Origin: Nostoc sp. JL33
GTDB taxonomy: Bacteria; Cyanobacteriota; Cyanobacteriia; Cyanobacteriales; Nostocaceae
Direction: 5' to 3'
Length of the DNA: 64,000 nt
Assembly: GCF_017114985.1 (NCBI RefSeq)
Contig: NZ_JABXKP010000104.1
Span: 62,001-126,000 of the forward strand
The translations under genes and the position numbers were made by a program. Every line of letters starts with the position of its first letter. Within the stretch, counting starts at the first letter, position 1. The notes beneath the pieces were generated by a model. The model saw nothing but the letters and a program-made list of their open reading frames with translations, did not search any database and was not told the origin of the DNA. This document shows, one piece after another, positions 1 through 8,381 of this stretch.

Positions 1-729
1 GAAAGACTACAACGTTTAATAAAAGTATTAAGGCATACACTTTGTATACCACTTTTGCTTAGTGCATACCATTGTCTTTTGGAAAGGCAATTTATAGAAA
101 TTATAGACATTCTAGAACGCTTTGCTTTTCGCTACATTACTATTGTAGGAGCGCACGCTGAAAAAATATCTACAATATATTATGACCACGCAAAGTTGAT
201 TAGACAAACACCGCAAGAATATAAAATTCCTACTTTAAGAAATGAATTAAAAGCAGTACAGGAAAAGTATGCTCCTGATGAAACTTTTGAATCTCTATTA
301 ATACAAAAATTAAGTTATCAAGATAATTCTTCCAAAAAGATAATTATCAGACACTTTTTAACTACATTAGAGGATCATGTTGAGTGGTACTCTAATGGCG
401 CTAATGGTAAACCAAAACCAAATGAAATAAGTATTTTTGATCTAAGCAAAGTTACCATAGAGCATATATATCCGCAGAATATTAGCAGTGCTTCAGTAAT
501 AGAAGACCTTGAGTTGGTGAAGAATGACATTGGGAATCTGTCTTTTTGGCCTGGACGTAATAATAATAGTGCAGGTAATAAGTCATTTGCTGAGAAGAAA
601 AGTCTTTACGAGCAGTCAAATGTAACACTCAATCGAGAGCTAGCAAAATTTCTGGACTGGGATAAGCAAAACTTCCAACAAAGGAGAGATAAATTACTAA
701 AGATGGCGAAAAAGATTTTTACTGTTTAG
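1..729 (+). CDS. GmrSD-like DUF1524 nuclease, C-terminal part
   Basis: The reading frame is open from the first base, so the gene starts upstream of the window and 242 residues of its C-terminus are visible. The end carries a DUF1524 (HNH-type) module: TIEHIYPQN with the likely metal-binding His, then NDIGNLSF and NKSFAEKKSLY, which match the usual spaced N..LSF...N..F..KK pattern of this family. DUF1524 normally follows a DUF262 (ParB-like) domain in GmrSD-type modification-dependent restriction enzymes; the DUF262 part would lie upstream and cannot be confirmed here. A role in restriction of modified foreign DNA is inferred from the family. No frameshift is seen in the visible part. Confidence 0.8.
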   Translation, partial: ERLQRLIKVLRHTLCIPLLLSAYHCLLERQFIEIIDILERFAFRYITIVGAHAEKISTIYYDHAKLIRQTPQEYKIPTLRNELKAVQEKYAPDETFESLLIQKLSYQDNSSKKIIIRHFLTTLEDHVEWYSNGANGKPKPNEISIFDLSKVTIEHIYPQNISSASVIEDLELVKNDIGNLSFWPGRNNNSAGNKSFAEKKSLYEQSNVTLNRELAKFLDWDKQNFQQRRDKLLKMAKKIFTV

Positions 730-769
730 ATATGAGTCAGCTGGCGTACAATCAGCTATTTAAGTTTTT

Positions 770-854
770 AGCACATTGCCCAGACTGATGAAGCTTTAAC
801 TTTCTTGAGGAACAAGGAAATCTATACACGCTTCGAGACAGAGAACCTATCTAA
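770..854 (+). pseudogene. Decayed copy of the antitoxin-like gene at 988
   Basis: Positions 801-854 read FLEEQGNLYTLRDREPI then stop, matching the C-terminus FLNDEPDIYSLKDGEPI of the intact neighbour at 988-1194. Just upstream, in another frame, HIAQTDEALTFL matches LAQTGGVFQFL of the same protein. The two parts are joined by a one-base frame change near 800 and the N-terminal half cannot be recognised. This is a remnant of a paralogue lying about 135 bases before the intact gene. Confidence 0.55.
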
Positions 855-987
855 CGTTTCCAAACTTTAAAACTTGCATAATGTAAAGCTTGTTATGAAG
901 TCAGTGAAGACGTGATCGCCTAAAATTAATCCTTACTTGTGAGCAGTCATAATTATGACAGAGTGGCATAATATCCTATAACTGAAG

Positions 988-1194
988 ATGAACACTAAAC
1001 TTGTTGAATCACTGTTGCAAGCTATTCTATCTCTCTCTGATGAGGAGCGATCGCTATTGGAAGAAAGATTAATTTTAAATTCATCAGAGCCTTCAACCCG
1101 TGACTTAATGCAACTTGCTCAAACTGGTGGAGTCTTTCAGTTTCTTAACGATGAACCAGATATATACTCACTAAAAGATGGAGAACCTATCTAA
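988..1194 (+). CDS. Small antitoxin-like protein
   Basis: This 68-residue acidic protein starts MNTKLVESLLQAILSLSDEER and ends DEPDIYSLKDGEPI. Small cyanobacterial proteins of this pattern often precede toxin genes, so an antitoxin role is inferred rather than shown; no toxin follows directly here. The next gene pair (DUF433/DUF5615) has its own antitoxin. A degraded copy of this gene lies at 770-854, which suggests duplication and loss. It may be an orphan antitoxin left after loss of its toxin. Confidence 0.55.
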   Translation: MNTKLVESLLQAILSLSDEERSLLEERLILNSSEPSTRDLMQLAQTGGVFQFLNDEPDIYSLKDGEPI

Positions 1195-1201
1195 AAAGAA
1201 A

Positions 1202-1230
1202 GCGATGTCTACGACGGGCTACGCCTACGC
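1202..1230 (-). repeat. 29-nt dispersed element, copy 1
   Basis: The minus strand reads GCGTAGGCGTAG, then CCCGTCGTAG, then ACATCGC. The copy at 42763-42791 differs by one base. Related 29-nt copies lie at 29518-29546 and 39819-39847. Here it fills the gap between the antitoxin-like gene and the DUF433 gene. Confidence 0.7.
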
Positions 1231-1264
1231 CTAAAATTAAACTTAATTACAAGCACTCAAAATC

Positions 1265-1495
1265 ATGACAAACTGGCAAGAACGCATTACTCAAAACCCG
1301 AATGTATGTCACGGCAAACCGTGCATCAAAGGAACACGCATTATGGTATCAGTCATCCTTGATAACTTTGCCGAGGGACTGACATTTGAGGAAATTATTC
1401 AAGAGTATCCACCACTGGCTTTAGAAGATATTAGAGCAGCTATTGCTTATGCAGCCCAATTAACCAGGGAAGAGGAATTGTTGCCACTGCGATGA
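1265..1495 (+). CDS. DUF433 antitoxin
   Basis: The 76-residue product has the DUF433 pattern throughout: NPNVCHGKPCIKGTRI near the N-terminus, then LDNFAEGLTFEEIIQEYPPL and LEDIRAAIAYAA. DUF433 proteins are small helix-turn-helix-like antitoxins. The stop codon overlaps the start of the downstream DUF5615 gene in an ATGA arrangement, typical of translational coupling in a type II toxin-antitoxin operon. It probably neutralises that toxin and represses the operon; no operator was identified. Confidence 0.85.
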   Translation: MTNWQERITQNPNVCHGKPCIKGTRIMVSVILDNFAEGLTFEEIIQEYPPLALEDIRAAIAYAAQLTREEELLPLR

Positions 1496-1860
1496 ATAAA
1501 ATGACAGTGAAACTGGACGAGAACATGGCACAAACCCACGTCGAGTTTTTGCAACAAGCTGGTTACAACGCTGACCGTGTGACTGATGAAGGATTGTCTG
1601 GTGCTGATGATGAAACTGTTTGGGAGCAAGTTTGTGCTGAGGAACGATTTTTTATCACCCTTGATTTAGATTTTTCTGATATTCGCCGCTTTCCACCAGG
1701 CACTCATACTGGAATTCTACTATTGCGTTCGCGTAACCGTAGCCGTCAAGCAGTGCTAGAAATTTTGTCTCGTGTTGTACAGGAGCAATCTTTAGAAAAG
1801 TTGAAAGGTTGTCTTGTAATGGCAGACGACATACAGACGCGAATCCGGCGATCGCAGTGA
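1492..1860 (+). CDS. DUF5615 PIN-like toxin
   Basis: The 122-residue protein resembles DUF5615 PIN-like (Mut7-C type) toxins. It begins with the acidic strand VKLDENM, has GLSGADDETVW in the middle, then FFITLDLDFSD, giving the acidic residues expected at a PIN-type metal site. Translation can begin at 1492, overlapping the antitoxin stop, or at the ATG at 1501 (MTVKLDEN), which fits family members better. A role as an RNA-cleaving toxin is inferred from the fold family. Confidence 0.82.
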   Translation: MNKMTVKLDENMAQTHVEFLQQAGYNADRVTDEGLSGADDETVWEQVCAEERFFITLDLDFSDIRRFPPGTHTGILLLRSRNRSRQAVLEILSRVVQEQSLEKLKGCLVMADDIQTRIRRSQ

Positions 1861-2035
1861 TAGCATGGATACAAAGTTAATATACTCTCTGCGTTACTTT
1901 GCGCTTTTAAACAAAATTCACATTGTGCAATTTTTTCTCGAAATTACTCTGAACATCTTGAGTTCCTCCAGAATATAGGGGAAATGTAAAGGAGATGACT
2001 AAAGCTTGGCTAAAGTGGAGTAGGCAAAGAGGCTA

Positions 2036-3082
2036 CTAATTGTTCATCACTGCATCTAATAGCACATTGGCATCAAAACGCACGACATCGGTGCAAGGTA
2101 GCCCAGTTTCTGCTATGGTTTGAGCGATCGCTTCTTCAGCCGCAGATTCATCTAGATGGGCTGTGTTAAGTCCTATACCGACTACAGGAACACTTGCAAA
2201 CGCACCACCGCCACTAGCGACAGTTTCATAAAGCCGGATTACCTCTGGTAAAGGTGGAATTAGCACATGGGGATGATTACGTATATGAACTTGTCCTGCC
2301 CGATGTACCAACACCAGTTGGGTTGGTTGCGAACCACGGATTAGGGGTAGAGTTGCTGTTGAACCAGGGTGTAGCAGTGAACCTTGTCCTTCAATGTGCA
2401 AGATGTCGTAGTTTTTGCCATAGCGCATGACTATTTGTTCCACAGCACCGGCGGCAAAGTCTACCCGCACGGCATCTAAAGCCACACCGTCCCCTTCTAA
2501 CATCACCCCAGTTTGACCTGTGGCGAGGAATTTTGAACGCCAACCCCGTAGTTTTGATGCCCAATGTAACTCTAGGCTAGTTGACATTTTACCGATCGCC
2601 ATGTCAGTTCCCACTGTCAACACCCGCCGACAAGGAAGTGTGCGTGCTATTCCACTAGCAATAGTTATATTAGCTGGCTCTTTCCGTACATCCCAAATTA
2701 ATTGTCCTGGTTTGAGCAGTGCATTTAACTCTGGTATGTTTGCCATTGGTGTGTGCAAACCATTTACCAGCGACATCCCAGCTTCTAGAGCCTCTTTGAT
2801 TTCATCCCAGTAATCATCTGGTATCGCGCCGCCTCCTGGGGCAATGCCAATTACCAAAACTTCCGGCTTGTACTCCAGGGCTGCGGCTACCGATGCCACA
2901 ATTGGCACATCACGCTTGATGCCAGTTAATTCTGGTAGGGATTTGCCAGCAGACTCGCGATCAATTACAGCTACGATTGGGGCTTCACTGTAGCGTAAAA
3001 TTGCTAGCCCCGTTTTGCCGTGAGTCCCAGTAATTCCCTCATGCAGCAAGATAGCTACTCGTTGATTAAGTGGTAGACGCAC
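2036..3082 (-). CDS. dgcN: DgcN-like DUF1611 protein
   Basis: The 348-residue protein is a DUF1611 family member. Residues 1-140 form a Rossmann-like half (AVIDRESAGK, VIGIAPGGGAIP), and the C-terminal P-loop half carries GTDMAIGKM at 158-166. DUF1611 proteins paired with enolase-superfamily epimerases have been described as DgcN, a D-glutamate N-acyltransferase in a D-glutamate catabolic route. The partner gene lies directly upstream and overlaps this start by 17 bases, so the two are one transcriptional unit. The function in cyanobacteria, which need D-glutamate for peptidoglycan, is not established and is inferred from family and context. Confidence 0.72.
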   Translation of the reverse strand: MRLPLNQRVAILLHEGITGTHGKTGLAILRYSEAPIVAVIDRESAGKSLPELTGIKRDVPIVASVAAALEYKPEVLVIGIAPGGGAIPDDYWDEIKEALEAGMSLVNGLHTPMANIPELNALLKPGQLIWDVRKEPANITIASGIARTLPCRRVLTVGTDMAIGKMSTSLELHWASKLRGWRSKFLATGQTGVMLEGDGVALDAVRVDFAAGAVEQIVMRYGKNYDILHIEGQGSLLHPGSTATLPLIRGSQPTQLVLVHRAGQVHIRNHPHVLIPPLPEVIRLYETVASGGGAFASVPVVGIGLNTAHLDESAAEEAIAQTIAETGLPCTDVVRFDANVLLDAVMNN

Positions 3083-4118
3083 TCTGTTGTACCCCCAAAC
3101 CTGGTAAATCGTTTGGCAAAACTCTCCCTTGTTTTAGCAATGCACCCGTAAAGGGATCATCGATTAAGTTGAGGTGACTGTCTAAATCTAGATAATCAGC
3201 TAGTGGTGCTAGCTGTAATGCTGCTGTATTCGCTAGCGAACTGTCAGAATAGCAACCGAACATTACTTGCAATCCATAGGCTCGCGCTGTATGTACCATT
3301 CGCATTGCCTCCGTTAGTCCCCCTGATTTCATCAGTTTGATATTAATGCCATCCACGTAGTTTGCCAAATCGGGAATATCGGAGCTTGTGAAGCAACTTT
3401 CATCGACAAAGATGGGCAGGGGAGAGTGTTCTTTGAGTTTTGCTAAACTTGGTTCCTGCCCCCGTGGCAATGGCTGTTCTACATACTTTATACCTAAATC
3501 AGCCAGCCAATTGCACATCGCGATCGCATCTGACAAATTCCAACCCCCGTTGGCATCAACAAATAATTCTGGTAATGGTGCTTCTTCTCGCACTGCTAAT
3601 AGCATTTTTTTATCTGCATCTATGCCATCTGGACTACCTAGCTTCACCTTGAAAAGGCGGACATCAGTAAATTGTAACCAGTCTCGCGCTCTGGCCCTAG
3701 CACCTTCAGGCGAATTAATCCCAATTGTGACAGAAGTCGGGACTATTTGATTGCGATCGAGTCCCCAAATTTGCCACAAGGGTAATTTTACGCGCTTACC
3801 CAACCAATCGTGCATTGCCATATCCAAGGCTGCTCTAACAGCAGAAGGAACCTGAGTTTGTGTTAAAACTTGCTCAATTTGCTGTCGTTGTAAGGGGCTG
3901 AATGTTTGTAACAGTGGCACAACTTGCTCTAAAGCATCTTTGATCGTATCAGTTGATTGCCGATGATTACCTACACCGAACGGCGATGCTTCCCCCCAGC
4001 CTTCGATGCCATCATCTGATATCCGCACCCATACATTCGTTGTCTGTGCCGTTGTACCCCGACTAATGGTCAACGGAAATCTCTTGTTTACTGTAAATAA
4101 CTTTACATTTATTTGCAT
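3066..4118 (-). CDS. dgcA: Enolase-superfamily dipeptide epimerase / DgcA-like racemase
   Basis: The 350-residue protein has the full muconate-lactonizing subgroup active site. It shows the KVK lysine pair at 157/159, metal ligands Asp188 (VDANGG), Glu214 (YVEQP) and Asp239 (VDES), and the second general base Lys261 (NIKLMKSGG). This set matches L-Ala-D/L-Glu epimerases. In the DgcN-DgcA pathway the same type acts as an N-acetyl-D-glutamate racemase. The overlap with the DUF1611 gene favours the second reading, but peptidoglycan dipeptide recycling remains possible. It is the first gene of a two-gene minus-strand operon. Confidence 0.78.
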   Translation of the reverse strand: MQINVKLFTVNKRFPLTISRGTTAQTTNVWVRISDDGIEGWGEASPFGVGNHRQSTDTIKDALEQVVPLLQTFSPLQRQQIEQVLTQTQVPSAVRAALDMAMHDWLGKRVKLPLWQIWGLDRNQIVPTSVTIGINSPEGARARARDWLQFTDVRLFKVKLGSPDGIDADKKMLLAVREEAPLPELFVDANGGWNLSDAIAMCNWLADLGIKYVEQPLPRGQEPSLAKLKEHSPLPIFVDESCFTSSDIPDLANYVDGINIKLMKSGGLTEAMRMVHTARAYGLQVMFGCYSDSSLANTAALQLAPLADYLDLDSHLNLIDDPFTGALLKQGRVLPNDLPGLGVQQSASTT

Positions 4119-4257
4119 ACTTATTCCGCATATTATGTTATGACAAAAGTCAGTGTAAGTTCAAAATTTAGATTATCGGACGTATCCGTTATACTTTTTT
4201 ACATTCACTACTTGATTTTTGAATTTTTTATACAAAGTTTTATTTTTTACTTAATTT

Positions 4258-4809
4258 ATGACAAACTTAAAAAAATGGAAAACTTTAAAATCAAAAATGG
4301 TCTTAGATCATTACTGGTGTAAGGTAAGGCAAGATGAAATAGAATTGCCCAATGGTCAAATCATCGATGATTATTTTGTTAGTATTAAACCAGACGTTGC
4401 GATGGTTTTACCTATAACTAGTAGCAAAGAGATAATTTTTGTCCAGCAATACAGACATGCCGTAGGTGAATTTTTCTTAGAATTGCCAGCAGGGAATTTT
4501 GATCCCACAAAAGAGAATGCCGAAGTAGCAGCAATTAGAGAACTTACAGAAGAGACGGGTTATATTCCCCAAGAAGTTAGAAAAATCGGAACTCTATACG
4601 ATAAGCCGAGTAAAGATACGAATCAAATACATTTATTTTTAGCAGAGAATCTGAGGAAAGTTGGAGAGCAACAACTAGATATTACAGAAGAAATTGAAGT
4701 TGTATTAATACCGGTAGAATCAGTTTTAGAGAAAATTATTCAGGGACAAATTTCTGTTGCAGGAACTGTAGCGGCTCTCTTCTTAGGTTTGAAGTTTCTA
4801 AGTTATTAA
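4258..4809 (+). CDS. Nudix hydrolase, ADP-ribose pyrophosphatase-like
   Basis: The 183-residue protein carries a Nudix box around residues 79-103 with RELTEETGY at its core. It is preceded by FVQQYRHAVGEFFLELPAG, the pattern of ADP-ribose pyrophosphatases of the NudF type. The spacing from the first Gly to the first Glu is one residue longer than the canonical GX5E. A basic, lysine-rich N-terminus (MTNLKKWKTLKSK) follows a start at 4258. It likely hydrolyses ADP-ribose or a related nucleotide sugar. It is transcribed divergently from the dgcA-dgcN pair and has no operon partner. Confidence 0.82.
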   Translation: MTNLKKWKTLKSKMVLDHYWCKVRQDEIELPNGQIIDDYFVSIKPDVAMVLPITSSKEIIFVQQYRHAVGEFFLELPAGNFDPTKENAEVAAIRELTEETGYIPQEVRKIGTLYDKPSKDTNQIHLFLAENLRKVGEQQLDITEEIEVVLIPVESVLEKIIQGQISVAGTVAALFLGLKFLSY

Positions 4810-4829
4810 TAATCTCAGGGTTAATTATT

Positions 4830-4942
4830 ATGTTTGTCTTTACAGTAACTTCTGATACTTTCCTCAAAGTTCGCCCAAGTGAGTTAGCGGAATTAGCTGA
4901 AGATGAAAAACTTCTCATTGCCTGATTAGCAAGGTTTTTTAG
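4830..4942 (+). pseudogene. Truncated N-terminus of a cell-wall-type protein
   Basis: A 31-codon frame (4830-4925) encodes MFVFTVTSDTFLKVRP and ends ELAEDEKLLIA. A one-base shift continues it as LISKVF to a stop at 4940. The shape resembles the start of cyanobacterial peptidoglycan-hydrolase-like proteins with a short SH3-like D-T-x-L-K-x-R-P segment. Family assignment is from memory of the pattern and is tentative. No continuation is found downstream, so this is a gene fragment. Confidence 0.4.
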
Positions 4943-5339
4943 TCTTAATAAAGAGTGATTTTGTTTGAGTTTAGCTAATTTATCATTTAGGGCATAGTTG
5001 ATTTGTCTTATTACTCCTTTGGAGCAGGGGGAAGTATTTATTTAGAAATTTATTAGGAATTAATAATATTTAGATATTTTTAAATTAGGACATTTATTGC
5101 TACAAACTAGTCACATATATCATAAAAATCTAGTTATATATGTGTTAATATCAATAATGCTATTGGATCACTAATACTCTTTTAAGATCATATTTTTTCG
5201 TGATTAAGGTATATTTAATTACTACTTTTGATGAAAGTTTAAAATGGTTGAATCAATCTTTGGAGAGAGGATTTATACCAACTAAATTTTATATATTATA
5301 GAAAGCAGACAGTAAAAGTTAAGGAAATAGAATAAAATA
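4943..5339. other. AT-rich gene-free stretch
   Basis: About 400 AT-rich bases before the DUF2382 gene. A weak inverted repeat, CACATATA with TATATATGTG, lies near 5113-5144. No coding frame or clear promoter was recognised. A purine-rich AAGGAA lies about 14 bases before the GTG at 5340. Confidence 0.5.
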
Positions 5340-6212
5340 GTGCCACTCCAAAAAATAAGTGAATTTGATACAGACTACCATAATACTATTGGTAAAGACA
5401 TCAAAGGAATGGGTCTGTATGTTCAGGGAACCGATGAGAAGATTGGCACAATAATTGATGCTGTCTTAGACGACCAAGGAGCATTCCGCTATTTAATTGT
5501 TGACATAGGGGTTTGGGTTTTTGGCAAGAAAGTATTACTACCAATAGGGAAATCGCGTATTGACTCTACAGCAGACCGTGTATACGTTGTTGGTCTGACA
5601 AGAGAGCAAGCGGAAAAATTGCCTGAATATCATGAGCATACAGCGCTTGACTACGACTATGAAGAACGGGTGCGCGGAGGATATCGCACACCGTCTGTAG
5701 AAAGTTCAGCACCTCTGGATGTAGGATCGACAGTTGGGCGCACTACTCCCAGTCTTGATCGCAACAACTACACCTACGCACAAGAGCCAGATTTATATGA
5801 TGTCAGCGCTCACGAAGACCAAACTTTCAAACTCTATGAAGAAAGGCTGGTTGCTAATAAACAACGCCGGAAAACTGGAGAAGTAGCGATTGGTAAGCAT
5901 GTCGAAACTGATACTGCAACAGTTGCTGTATCGGTGGAAAAAGAGCGAGTCGTGATTGAGCGAGTTACTCCTGAAGACGCAGGCAAAGTTGTGTCTGCTG
6001 AAATAGCTAACTTCCGCGAGGGTGAAGTAGCACACATAGAAATCTATGAAGAAGTTGCAGATGTCCAGAAAGAAGCTTTCTTGCGAGAAGAAGTCAGAGT
6101 GCAAAAAGTTGTAGACAAAGAAATTGTTGAGGTTGAAGAAACCATTCGACGCGAAGAGTTAGACGTTGACACTGATGGAACTTTAAAAGTCAATAAAACT
6201 GACCGAGTTTAA
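5340..6212 (+). CDS. PRC-barrel and DUF2382 stress protein
   Basis: The 290-residue protein has a PRC-barrel domain at about 18-90 (GMGLYVQGTDEKIGTIID, KVLLPIGKSRID). A linker follows, then a DUF2382 domain from about 162 (LYEERLVANKQRRKTGEVAIGKHVE) to near the end (REEVRVQKVVDKE, EVEETIRREELDVD). DUF2382 proteins (YsnF/AvaK-like) are associated with general stress and akinete cells in cyanobacteria. Translation starts at GTG because the PRC domain begins before the first ATG. The next gene ends in a fragment of the same DUF2382 opening. A soluble structural or protective role is likely; no catalytic residues are apparent. Confidence 0.82.
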   Translation: MPLQKISEFDTDYHNTIGKDIKGMGLYVQGTDEKIGTIIDAVLDDQGAFRYLIVDIGVWVFGKKVLLPIGKSRIDSTADRVYVVGLTREQAEKLPEYHEHTALDYDYEERVRGGYRTPSVESSAPLDVGSTVGRTTPSLDRNNYTYAQEPDLYDVSAHEDQTFKLYEERLVANKQRRKTGEVAIGKHVETDTATVAVSVEKERVVIERVTPEDAGKVVSAEIANFREGEVAHIEIYEEVADVQKEAFLREEVRVQKVVDKEIVEVEETIRREELDVDTDGTLKVNKTDRV

Positions 6213-6958
6213 CTTGATCAAAGAGGCTAAAGAGCAGGGGAGAATTTATTTTCATCCCCTAGTTGTGGGCGATTGCCCGTGGGGTGTAGGGGAAAGACAT
6301 TTTCATCCTTGATTGTGGGATTTTTTCGTAACTAGATGACTTGAAAATCCTACTTCGACAAGTATCGATATAGATACTTAATGCCCCATTCATTATGCCC
6401 ATTTTGAATTGAGCTTAGTAGGAGCAAGTTTTTTACCTGCTTCTACTGGAAATACTTTATATCTTCCAAGAAGTGATGGCTGAACAACCAGCGATTTTTA
6501 AGTTTCTTAGCAATCCAGTGGTAGGAGCAGCTTTGGTGCGCGATCGCGGCTAAATGGTTTGGTGGCCATAAATAAGCATTCCCAAACTTAATACACATAT
6601 ACTACTAGTCCTTTCAAGGTGACTTGTAAAATAAAATTGTTTTTTCTCACATCTCTGTGTCTTGAAAAGTTGAGCTACTTGCTTGCAGGGTTCATCCTGT
6701 TGTGCAAAGTGGCGTTGTTACAGAGGGAAATCAACGCCACTTGACGACAGTTGCCTGAAGTCGGAAAACCCGCCGAATGCAGTAGCTACTACTGACAATC
6801 GCTATACCTCTGCGGTTTAAAAGTAATTTATTTAACCTTATTAGGCGCAGATAACACAGAAATAAGAGTTTAAAAAGGTATTTATTTACGCAACTTAAAA
6901 GGGCTAGTCCAACATAGTTCTTTGTCTGCACACTGCAAATATAAAGGAGACGACGATA
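6213..6958. other. Gene-free stretch with dispersed repeats
   Basis: This 746-base gap contains a hairpin-like AGGGG/CCCCT pair near 6235-6260 that could end the upstream transcript. A short frame at 6476-6553 (MAEQPAIFKFLSNPVVGAAL) looks like a gene remnant. A perfect 10-bp inverted repeat AGTGGCGTTG/CAACGCCACT lies at 6708-6741. It is followed by a segment (GTTGCCTGAAGTCGG) resembling repeats at 54300-54425. A strong ribosome site AAAGGAGA at 6942-6949 precedes the GTG at 6959. Confidence 0.5.
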
Positions 6959-7894
6959 GTGACTCAGAATAAGCAACAACCAGATAAGTATGACGAAAAT
7001 ACCGACCCAGATCAAGAGCAAACCGATGCTCAATCTTCAGGAGCAGGTATTGGTGCTGGTATAGCTGGCGCAGCGATTGGTGGTATAGTTGGTGGTCGAG
7101 TTGGAGGAGTATTTGGTGCGGTAGCGGGCGCCGTAGCGGGCGCTTTGGCTGGTAAGGGTACATCTGAAGCTGTTCACGAGACTGTAGAAGGTGTAGTAGA
7201 CGCAGCAAAGAGTATAGCTGATACTGTTAGCCACACTGTAGAAGATGTCGGTGGAGTAGTCAAAGATACAGCCGTAGAGGTTAAGCCATCCGTAGTTGGT
7301 GTCATAGACGCAGTTAAGGATACAGTTGAGGAAACCAAGCCATCTGTAGTTGATGCAGTCAAGAGTGCAGCCCAAGAGGTAAAACCAGCGATCAAAAATG
7401 TAGCGGATGCAGTTAAGGAGACAGTTGAGGAAGTCAAGCCAACTGTCAAAGATGCAGCAAAAGATACAGCCAATGCAGTTAAGGGTGCAGCCCAAGAGGT
7501 AAAACCAGCTGTTAAAAATGTAGCGGATGCAGTTAAGGAAACAGTTGAGGAAGTCAAGCCAGCTGTCAAAGATGCAGCAAAAGATACAGCCAATGTAGTT
7601 AAGGGTGCAGCCCAAGAGGTAAAACCAGCTGTCAAAAATGTAGCGGACGCAGTTAAGGAGACAGTTGATGATGCCAAACCAGCTGTCAAAGATGCAGCAA
7701 AAGATACAGCCAATGCAGTTAAGGGTACAGCCCAAGAGGTGAAATCAGCTACTAATCAGAGTGCGGGGTTAGATGAACGCTTCGTTGCAGACAACAAGCC
7801 AGCGAAAACTGGAGATGTTGGCATAACAAAGAGTATTGAAACTGACTCAGCTAATTCAGTCCCAGTAGAGATTATTGATCGAACCACCCTGTAA
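6959..7894 (+). CDS. LEA-like repetitive protein with glycine zipper and DUF2382 stub
   Basis: The 311-residue protein begins at a GTG preceded by AAAGGAGA. Residues 1-27 are polar. About 28-66 form a glycine-zipper-like segment (GAGIGAGIAGAAIGGIVGG, then VGGVFGAVAGAVAGALAG) that could insert in or contact membranes. Residues 70-260 are Lys, Glu, Ala and Val rich amphipathic repeats. They include three near-identical 40-residue units (120 bp each) built on EVKPAVKNVADAVKETV and DAAKDTANAVKG. Such composition matches LEA-type desiccation proteins. The last 41 residues (LDERFVADNKPAKTGDVGI) match the opening of the DUF2382 domain of the gene at 5340 and then stop. Function is inferred from composition. 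Long open frames on the reverse strand are shadows of the repeat. Confidence 0.75.
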   Translation: MTQNKQQPDKYDENTDPDQEQTDAQSSGAGIGAGIAGAAIGGIVGGRVGGVFGAVAGAVAGALAGKGTSEAVHETVEGVVDAAKSIADTVSHTVEDVGGVVKDTAVEVKPSVVGVIDAVKDTVEETKPSVVDAVKSAAQEVKPAIKNVADAVKETVEEVKPTVKDAAKDTANAVKGAAQEVKPAVKNVADAVKETVEEVKPAVKDAAKDTANVVKGAAQEVKPAVKNVADAVKETVDDAKPAVKDAAKDTANAVKGTAQEVKSATNQSAGLDERFVADNKPAKTGDVGITKSIETDSANSVPVEIIDRTTL

Positions 7895-7917
7895 ACACTG
7901 ACACACCACTAGCTTAA

Positions 7918-8215
7918 ATAACTTTTGAAGGAATCATCGGTACAGCAACTGCGGCTTTGGGTGCTAATGCTGCCAAAAATCAAATGGTTTTTACATCTGA
8001 AGAAATTACCGCATCTGTGCGTCTAGCAAGATTTTGCTAAAATGTTTGACGATCCGCAAGCTTGATTTGAGGCTTTGCGCGATCGTCTTTCTTCTTTCGA
8101 CCGTGATACTCTAGTTGTTGTCCTCAGTTCGCGTGAGGATATTTTCAAAGCGCAAGCTAACAAGATTATCGACCGAATTGAAGCTACACGGGATATTGCA
8201 GCATCTCCATTTTAA
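7918..8215 (+). pseudogene. Decayed gene with frameshift and stop
   Basis: From 7921 the frame reads TFEGIIGTATAALGANAAKN and continues to a stop at 8038. One frame over, FAKMFDDPQA, a TGA at 8063, then FEALRDRLSSFDRDTLVVV and EANKIIDRIEATRD-like sequence (actual SSREDIFKAQANKIIDRIEA) run on to a stop at 8213. The two parts form one coherent protein if a frame change near 8030 and a nonsense codon are corrected. It resembles helical repeat proteins of cyanobacteria with an LRDRL/LSSREDI pattern, but I cannot name the family. Confidence 0.55.
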
Positions 8216-8381
8216 TGACAAACTTCTTTACTTAATGGCGACATTTAAATAGCAGACAGCAGTCTGACAATTTTGAAAGCAAGTGGCTGAAGTAGCGATC
8301 GCCACGGTTTTCTAAGCTAGAATACCAAAGTTGTATTTAGACACATCTGACAAGTTAATTGCACTCACAGCCGTTATTTTT

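Noticed and set aside
7037..7735. Long minus-strand open frames across the LEA-like gene.
   Set aside because: They are the complement of the 120-bp repeats, are Cys- or Ser-rich in a repetitive way, and have no start signal; the plus-strand gene explains the openness.
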